The notes beneath the pieces were generated by a model. The model was not told where the DNA came from, did no database searches, and worked only from the letters and a program-made list of their open reading frames with translations. Position numbers and translations under genes: made by a program. Positions 61,189 through 64,000 of a stretch of DNA of 64,000 nt are shown here, piece after piece. The stretch comes from Halobaculum roseum (lineage in GTDB: Archaea > Halobacteriota > Halobacteria > Halobacteriales > Haloferacaceae): contig NZ_CP082288.1 in the NCBI RefSeq assembly GCF_019880245.1, positions 186,001-250,000 of the forward strand, written 5' to 3'. Position 1 is the first letter of the stretch. Each line of letters begins with the position of its first letter.

Positions 61189-61241
61189 ACCGGACGCTAT
61201 CGACGGAGGTTTTTAGGCTTGCCGAAAGCTGTCGATTCGAG

Positions 61242-62423
61242 TCAGAAGAACGGCGCGTACCGGAAGGTGACGAACGCGCCGAGCGTCGAGATGAGCGGGA
61301 CGACGTTCTGCATCACGACGACGCGGGCGGTCGTCGCGGGGTCGAACAGTTCGCCGGGCGTAGGGATGTCAGCCGGGTCCTCCTCGCCGATGGGGGGCGC
61401 AGTCTCGCCGTCGCCGTCGGCGGCGAGCGCGTGGACCGAGACCGGGGGGGTCTCCCCCGTCTCGCCGCGGACGGCGTCCGAGACGGTTATCGGACGGGTG
61501 GCACGACCCCATCCGAGGCCGACGATGGACATCGTGGCGATGACGACGAAGCTCGCGGGGATCCCGATGAACGAGAGGAACACCACGAGCGCCGCGGAGA
61601 TCGTCGCGACGACAATCGCGGCCGTCAACGGGAGCTCGGTGATGTCGCTGCCCATCGTCTCCAGCGTCCGGCGGGCGATCGTGAACGAACCGATCCCGAC
61701 GGCGAGCCCGCCGATGAGGATGCCGGGATTCATCTCCAACGCTCCCGCGCCGACCAGCGGCGCGATGGCGTTCGCGATGTTGGACGTGCCGGAACTGAAC
61801 GCCATCAGACAACCGATCGCGATGACGGCCGCGACGCCGACGACCTCGCGTCGGCTCGCGTCCTCGTGGATCGACACGCTCGGCACGACGCCCTCGCTCC
61901 AGTCGATATCGAGCACCGCGCCGTCGGACTCGTCCATCGCGAGGAGGCCGTCGAGCCGGGCGTAGAAGTAGCGGCCGATGATGAGCGACACCCAGAAACC
62001 GATGACCGGGGCGACGACCCACCAGATCACGATCCCGCCCATGACCTCCCAGTCGAGCGCGTCGTTGGCGACGCCCAGCCCGGCGATGGCGCCGACAGCA
62101 GTCATCGACGTCGAGGCGGGCACGCCGAAGACGTTGCCGACGAACAGCGCCAGCCCGATGAAGAACAGGACGCCGATACTCGTCTCCAGCGTGAACACGC
62201 CGGGTGCCGTGACCAGATCCGAGCCGAGCGTGTCGACGACGCGTCTGCCGATCGTCCACGCCCCGACGAAGAAGAACGTCGTCATCAACGCGGCCGCCGT
62301 CGACTTCGACACCGCACCCGCACCCACGGCGGGCCCGAACGCGGGGCCCGTCGTCGATCCGCCGATGTTGTAGCCGACGAACATCGCGACGAGCACGCCG
62401 ACGAGAAGGAGTAGCTCCACCAT
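61242..62423 (-). CDS. PiT-family inorganic phosphate transporter
   Basis: 393 residues with about ten membrane segments in two halves. GYNIGGSTTGPAFGPAVGAGAVS near the start and SFSSGTSNIANAIAPLVGAGAL (quoted in part; about 208) are the two PiT repeat signatures with the conserved Asn/Gly and small residues. It takes up phosphate with Na+ or H+. No regulatory site recognised. A cytoplasmic loop (about 305-345) is acidic and variable. Confidence 0.9.
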   Translation of the reverse strand: MVELLLLVGVLVAMFVGYNIGGSTTGPAFGPAVGAGAVSKSTAAALMTTFFFVGAWTIGRRVVDTLGSDLVTAPGVFTLETSIGVLFFIGLALFVGNVFGVPASTSMTAVGAIAGLGVANDALDWEVMGGIVIWWVVAPVIGFWVSLIIGRYFYARLDGLLAMDESDGAVLDIDWSEGVVPSVSIHEDASRREVVGVAAVIAIGCLMAFSSGTSNIANAIAPLVGAGALEMNPGILIGGLAVGIGSFTIARRTLETMGSDITELPLTAAIVVATISAALVVFLSFIGIPASFVVIATMSIVGLGWGRATRPITVSDAVRGETGETPPVSVHALAADGDGETAPPIGEEDPADIPTPGELFDPATTARVVVMQNVVPLISTLGAFVTFRYAPFF

Positions 62424-62468
62424 ATTACCTGTACTAATTGTCGTGCGCCCTAAGGCCTTGCTCTCTCA

Positions 62469-63239
62469 CTATCTGGTGTCAGTCGACCCGTCCTCCTCGT
62501 CGGAGTCGCCGTCCTCGTCCTCCGTTCCCTCGACATCCTCCTTCCCGTCGCTGTCGGCGGCTTCACCCTCGGTGTCGTCCACGTCTTCGTCCGCGTCGCT
62601 TTCGGCGTCGTCGTCCGCGTCACCGCCCTCGCCCAGTTGCTCTCCGACAGACCGCTCGACCGCCTCCTCCACCGTTTCGCCCATCTTCTCCTCCATCGTC
62701 TTCTCGACCGTTTCCTCCACCGTCTTCTCCACCGTCTCGCCCACCTTCTCCTCCACCGTTTTGTCGACCGTCTCCTCCACCGTCTTCTCGACCGTTTCAC
62801 CCACCTTCTCCTCCACCGTTTCGTCTACCGTCCGCTCGACCGTTTCGCCCACCTTCTCCTCCATCGTTTCGTCTACCGTCTTCTCGACCGTCTCGCCCAC
62901 TGTCTCGTCTACCGTCTCGCCCACCTTCTCCTCGACCGTTTCACCGACGGATTCGTCGACCGTCTCCGCGACCGACCGTTCGACGTCCTGAACGGTCTCG
63001 TCGACGGTGTCCGCGACCGTCTGCTCGACCGTCTGCTGGACCTCGGTCGTCATCCACTGGGGGTCGAATCGGGCCATCTTCCAGGCGATGTGGAGAACGT
63101 ACGAGACGATCACGCCCAGCCCGAACGCGACGCCCACCTCCGTGCCGAGCACGAGGATCAGTCCGACGGCCAACGCGATCAGGAGCCCGTACGTGAGGTC
63201 GACGACCGAGTCGACGCGGTTCGGGTTCACCGGGTCCAC
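62469..63239 (-). CDS. Membrane-anchored coiled-coil protein with VGETVE(E/K)TV-type repeats
   Basis: 256 residues. Two membrane segments in the first 50 residues (LLIALAVGLILVLG, VAFGLGVIVSYVLHIAW). Residues about 70-200 consist of 11-residue-like degenerate repeats of the type VGETVE(E/K)TV(D/E), predicted to form a long acidic coiled coil, and the C-terminal 55 residues are Asp/Glu/Ser-rich. It resembles no enzyme; a scaffold or membrane-organising role is a guess. The nucleotide sequence carries the same repeats, so it may change length by slippage. Confidence 0.72.
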   Translation of the reverse strand: MDPVNPNRVDSVVDLTYGLLIALAVGLILVLGTEVGVAFGLGVIVSYVLHIAWKMARFDPQWMTTEVQQTVEQTVADTVDETVQDVERSVAETVDESVGETVEEKVGETVDETVGETVEKTVDETMEEKVGETVERTVDETVEEKVGETVEKTVEETVDKTVEEKVGETVEKTVEETVEKTMEEKMGETVEEAVERSVGEQLGEGGDADDDAESDADEDVDDTEGEAADSDGKEDVEGTEDEDGDSDEEDGSTDTR

Positions 63240-63513
63240 CCCGTGTCCGTCGCCCCGTCGCTCCCGGCCCCATACCCCGCCGTTCGATCCCGCCGCTCGG
63301 GGTCGTATCCGCGCATACCGGTTCTGGTGGCTCGGCGGGGTTAAAGTCGCGTGTCCTGGAACCGACTCCGGCGTTCCTTCGACGACGTGAGATCCGACCC
63401 GAGTCCGAACGTCGACCCGAGTGACCGGTCCGGAACCGTCCGCTATCGCTCGTTCCCAGTCGTTGGGATCCAGCGCGGCCCCACATTATCCCCGACCCGC
63501 AACTCGAACATGT

Positions 63514-64000
63514 ATGACGGAGTCCGGAACATCATCGGTGTCGCGGCGGAGCGTGCTTCGAACGGCGCTTGCGGGCGGCGTCGCGGCGGCCGCCGGCGGG
63601 GCGGCGACGGCCCCCGCGGCCGCGCAGTCGTCCGGCGGGCTCGAGGAGTGGTTCTCGAACGTGGACAACTACGACGGCGTCGTCGACGAGACCGGTTCGA
63701 GTTCGGTGACCGTCGAGGTCGGCACCCAGGCCAACGGCGGCGCGTACGGGTTCGGGCCGGCGGCCGTCCGCGTCGATCCCGGGACCACCGTCACGTGGGA
63801 GTGGACCGGGAACGGCAGCTCGCACAACGTCGTCGCCGAAGGGGGCGGATCCTTCGAGTCGGAACTCGTCGGCGATGCGGGGTACACGTTCGAGCACACC
63901 TTCGAGGAGGCCGGAGTCTACCGGTACGCCTGCACCCCGCACAAGGCGCTCGGGATGAAGGGCGCCGTCGTCGTCGGCGACACCGAGGTCGGCGGATCGA
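63514..64000 (+). CDS. Halocyanin-like blue-copper protein, C-terminus outside window
   Basis: 162 residues visible. SRRSVLRTALAGG is a Tat motif, followed by an Ala-rich hydrophobic stretch. SSHNVV and the C-terminal YACTPHKALGMKGAVVV provide the four copper ligands His, Cys, His, Met of the plastocyanin/halocyanin family, all present. A single-electron carrier at the outer membrane face. The stop lies beyond the window. The start at 63514 is the first ATG in frame; the frame may continue into a second domain. Confidence 0.85.
   Translation, partial: MTESGTSSVSRRSVLRTALAGGVAAAAGGAATAPAAAQSSGGLEEWFSNVDNYDGVVDETGSSSVTVEVGTQANGGAYGFGPAAVRVDPGTTVTWEWTGNGSSHNVVAEGGGSFESELVGDAGYTFEHTFEEAGVYRYACTPHKALGMKGAVVVGDTEVGGS

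Noticed and set aside
1-64000. tRNA or rRNA genes
   Set aside because: I saw no cloverleaf or conserved rRNA sequence; a covariance-model search would be needed to be sure.

Overview
The window is a chromosomal segment of a halophilic archaeon (class Halobacteria). The supports are very high GC, strongly acidic proteins, Tat-type signal peptides, a PGF-CTERM sorting signal, short AT-rich promoter boxes about 26-30 nt before start codons (mostly leaderless transcripts) and families typical of haloarchaea (HalOD1, DUF7344, DUF7563, DUF1616, halocyanin). A genus in the Haloferacales, such as Halorubrum, fits the style but is only a guess.

Layout. (1) 1-8.0 kb: amino-sugar nucleotide genes: glmS (cut by the window start), a GlmU-like acyltransferase, a GlmU-like nucleotidyltransferase, glmM and a membrane-anchored GT2. 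(2) 8.1-16.9 kb: cell-surface proteins (a PKD/CARDB/PGF-CTERM giant and a secreted beta-helix protein), a decayed IS6-type transposase, a YdjM-like membrane hydrolase, a DUF1616 membrane protein and a ParB-like protein. (3) 16.9-36.1 kb: a polysaccharide/glycan locus on the minus strand: NAD-dependent epimerase, Wzx-like flippase, polytopic membrane protein, GT4, FemAB-like transferase, then an eight-gene operon with 4-nt overlaps at its junctions. That operon encodes a WbpA/B/E/D-like set for a UDP-2,3-diacetamido-uronic acid, two NodB-like deacetylases, an alkaline-phosphatase-superfamily enzyme and a DUF354 protein. A second FemAB/phosphodiesterase pair follows. (4) 36.5-42.4 kb: Tat-exported beta-helix protein, small regulators, an EamA exporter divergent from an Lrp-type regulator, and a third FemAB-like protein. 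(5) 42.6-55.2 kb: two transcription units headed by DtxR-type TTAGG-N4-CCTAA boxes (a GMC oxidoreductase pair; an RGP-like protein with an iron-type ABC transporter and a membrane glycosyltransferase). Between them lies an unusual membrane protein with 18 CxxC motifs. (6) 55.3-64 kb: an orphan betaine-type binding protein coupled to a sensor kinase, a CPBP protease, membrane proteins, an AglJ-like GT2, a PiT phosphate transporter, a repeat-rich coiled-coil protein and a truncated halocyanin-like protein.

How it fits together. GlmS, GlmM and the GlmU-like proteins can supply UDP-GlcNAc; the WbpA/B/E/D-like set can convert it to a diacetamido-uronic acid; the glycosyltransferases, flippase, FemAB-like and phosphodiesterase-like proteins can build, export and decorate a surface glycan. 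One promoter box (ATAACAA, on either strand) precedes most of these genes between 1.7 and 42.4 kb and is essentially absent from the rest, suggesting a regulon. Several of these promoters point at a short leader ORF whose stop codon overlaps or nearly touches the start of the main gene. These two patterns, and the 18-CxxC protein, are the most interesting observations.
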